Shown here piece after piece: positions 6,131-7,298 of a stretch of DNA of 7,298 nt (its first letter is position 1; the number at the start of each line of letters is the position of its first letter). The position numbers and the translations under genes were made by a program. The stretch comes from Chloroflexota bacterium (GTDB lineage Bacteria; Chloroflexota; Dehalococcoidia; SZUA-161): NCBI GenBank assembly GCA_030668425.1, contig DAOUTY010000086.1:1-7298 (forward strand), read 5' to 3'. Below the pieces are notes generated by a model. It did no database searches. It worked only from the letters and a program-made list of their open reading frames with translations, and was not told where the DNA came from.

Positions 6131-7298
6131 CTAGGACTCAAATCTTTGGGTTGCCAATTCTCCCCAGAGTCCGTCCTCTTTTTGAGCGATCAGATTCGCC
6201 GCCAGCAATTCATTGGCTAATACCGCCTGGCTGGGGAGGAATACCCTGAGATAGTTATCGGTGAGCCCAACCCAGTTGCCATCTTTGTTCCCCTCCCACA
6301 GCACATCCACTTTTCGGCCCAAGAAATATTCCCGAAAACGCTGGCTGCTTCTCTTGGCTAAATTGAGCATGGCGTGCATGCGTTGTCTCTTCTCCCGGTC
6401 TTCGACCGTCTTTTCCATCAGTGCTGCTCTGGTGCCTGGTCTTGCTGAGTAGGGGAATACATGCATGTTGGCGAAGCCCATGCGCTCGCAGAAACGGTAG
6501 CTGTCGCTGAATTCCTCCTGTGTCTCGCCGGGAAAGCCAACCATAATGTCGGTGGTTAAGGCCAGGTTCGGTATCGCCTCACGGGCCAGCCGTGCCGCCC
6601 GCAGGTAGTCAGCGGTGCTATAACCGCGGCTCATTCGTTCCAGCACTGGGTCGCTACCGCTCTGGAGAGGAAGGTGGATATGGGGGCAAAGACGACTGTC
6701 TTCCCAGAGCCGCAGCAGGTCAGGGGTCAGGTCGGTGGGCTCGAGCGAGGAAAGCCGCAATCTCTTCATGTCGCTTTCCTCGAGAATATGCCCGATCAAC
6801 TCACTCAGGCCTCCGTCTTGCCCGTAGCGCCCGATTCTGGTACCGGTTAGGATCACCTCCTTGTAGCCCTCAGCTAACCTGGCTTTCACTTCAGCGATGA
6901 TCTCTTCTCGGGATCGGCTCCTCTCAGGGCCCCGAACCAGGGGCACGATGCAAAATGAGCAGGGACGGCTGCAGCCCTCCTGAATCCTGACCAGGGCACG
7001 TGTGCGTAGCGACAGGCTTTGAGGTCTGCCCCGCAGACTACGGGCTCTATGTCCGTTAGCTTTGTCCCCGATTATCTCTAATAGACTCCCCTTATCGCGG
7101 TTGCCGATTATCAGTCCTACGCCCTCGATGCTACTTAGTTCAGCGGGCGTCCTCTCTGCATAGCAGCCTGTGACCACGATTAAGGTGTCTGGACGCCGCC
7201 GATGGGCCAGCCGTAACAACTTGCGGCACTTGCGATCAGCGATGTGGGTAACGGTGCAAGTGTTCAGCACGTAGATATCAGTGGCATGGTGAGGAGCA
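6131..7298 (-). CDS. mtaB: tRNA (N6-threonylcarbamoyladenosine(37)-C2)-methylthiotransferase MtaB, 5' end cut by the window
   Basis: Radical SAM methylthiotransferase that adds a methylthio group to t6A37 in tRNAs reading ANN codons (known for the family). The frame is open to the right edge, giving 388 visible residues; complete MtaB proteins run to about 430-450, so roughly the first 40-60 residues, including the first conserved Cys, are missing. Visible are two cluster ligands of the N-terminal UPF0004 domain, NTCTVT just inside the right edge and VTGCYAE about 30 residues on. Next comes the radical SAM motif EGCSRPCSFC (CxxxCxxC) followed by RGPERSR, whose GPERSR form fits MtaB better than MiaB (usually GRERSR). 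The C-terminal part, with VGLTDNYLRVFLP, fits a TRAM RNA-binding domain. A GTG at 7270 (the V of YVLNTC) is not the start, because matching residues (ADIY-like) continue upstream. The stop is a TAG, 20 bp before the next gene. Family assignment is firm; MtaB over MiaB or RimO rests on the motifs. Confidence 0.93.
   Translation of the reverse strand, partial: APHHATDIYVLNTCTVTHIADRKCRKLLRLAHRRRPDTLIVVTGCYAERTPAELSSIEGVGLIIGNRDKGSLLEIIGDKANGHRARSLRGRPQSLSLRTRALVRIQEGCSRPCSFCIVPLVRGPERSRSREEIIAEVKARLAEGYKEVILTGTRIGRYGQDGGLSELIGHILEESDMKRLRLSSLEPTDLTPDLLRLWEDSRLCPHIHLPLQSGSDPVLERMSRGYSTADYLRAARLAREAIPNLALTTDIMVGFPGETQEEFSDSYRFCERMGFANMHVFPYSARPGTRAALMEKTVEDREKRQRMHAMLNLAKRSSQRFREYFLGRKVDVLWEGNKDGNWVGLTDNYLRVFLPSQAVLANELLAANLIAQKEDGLWGELATQRFES

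Noticed and set aside
5758..6249. Plus-strand open frame of 163 codons crossing the mtaB/CNNM junction
   Set aside because: Antisense to two well-supported genes; composition reflects the complement of the DUF21 membrane domain.
7268..7270. GTG as the start of mtaB
   Set aside because: It is the valine of the conserved ADIYVLNTC stretch; the frame continues upstream to the edge with family-like residues, so the gene is cut by the window.
1..7298. Mobile element, defence system or CRISPR array
   Set aside because: No transposase, integrase, nuclease, toxin or regularly spaced repeat is visible; the genes are housekeeping or envelope types in a tidy operon.

Overview
The window is a compact block of bacterial genes, all on the minus strand, so the order of transcription runs from high to low coordinates. 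Seven protein-coding genes fill almost all of it: mtaB (its 5' end lies beyond the right edge), a CNNM/CorC-type membrane protein, a standalone DUF2344 (TIGR03936-type) protein, a Ste24-like M48 membrane metalloprotease, a histidine phosphatase, tilS, and, after the only real intergenic gap (138 bp), a predicted lipoprotein. I see no tRNA, rRNA, CRISPR array, insertion sequence or phage gene.

Region by region: 7298-4183 holds mtaB, the CNNM protein and DUF2344, separated by 20 and 2 bp. 4171-973 holds the M48 protease, the phosphatase and tilS. The protease follows DUF2344 after 11 bp, and the next two junctions are 4-nt ATGA stop/start overlaps. These six genes look like one operon with translational coupling. 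972-835 is an AT-rich intergenic stretch with a promoter-like element whose -35 box overlaps the tilS stop, plus several short palindromes. 834-13 is the lipoprotein gene, which looks lower in GC and may have its own promoter.

Functionally the operon is mixed housekeeping. MtaB (2-methylthio-t6A at A37) and TilS (lysidine at C34 of the AUA-reading tRNA-Ile) both modify the anticodon loop. The CNNM protein and the M48 protease are integral membrane proteins. The phosphatase and DUF2344 have no substrate that can be read from sequence.

Organism: a free-living bacterium of moderate GC (mid-50s per cent by eye) with Shine-Dalgarno initiation. The mix of a standalone DUF2344 protein, a CAAX-protease-type M48 enzyme and an LppX/LolA-like lipoprotein would suit Chloroflexota (perhaps Dehalococcoidia) or another deep Gram-positive-like lineage. 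This is an impression from gene content, not a proof. I do not find a convincing new biological system. The points most worth a second look are the palindrome-rich leader of the lipoprotein gene, the lipoprotein itself, and the association of DUF2344 with MtaB and TilS.
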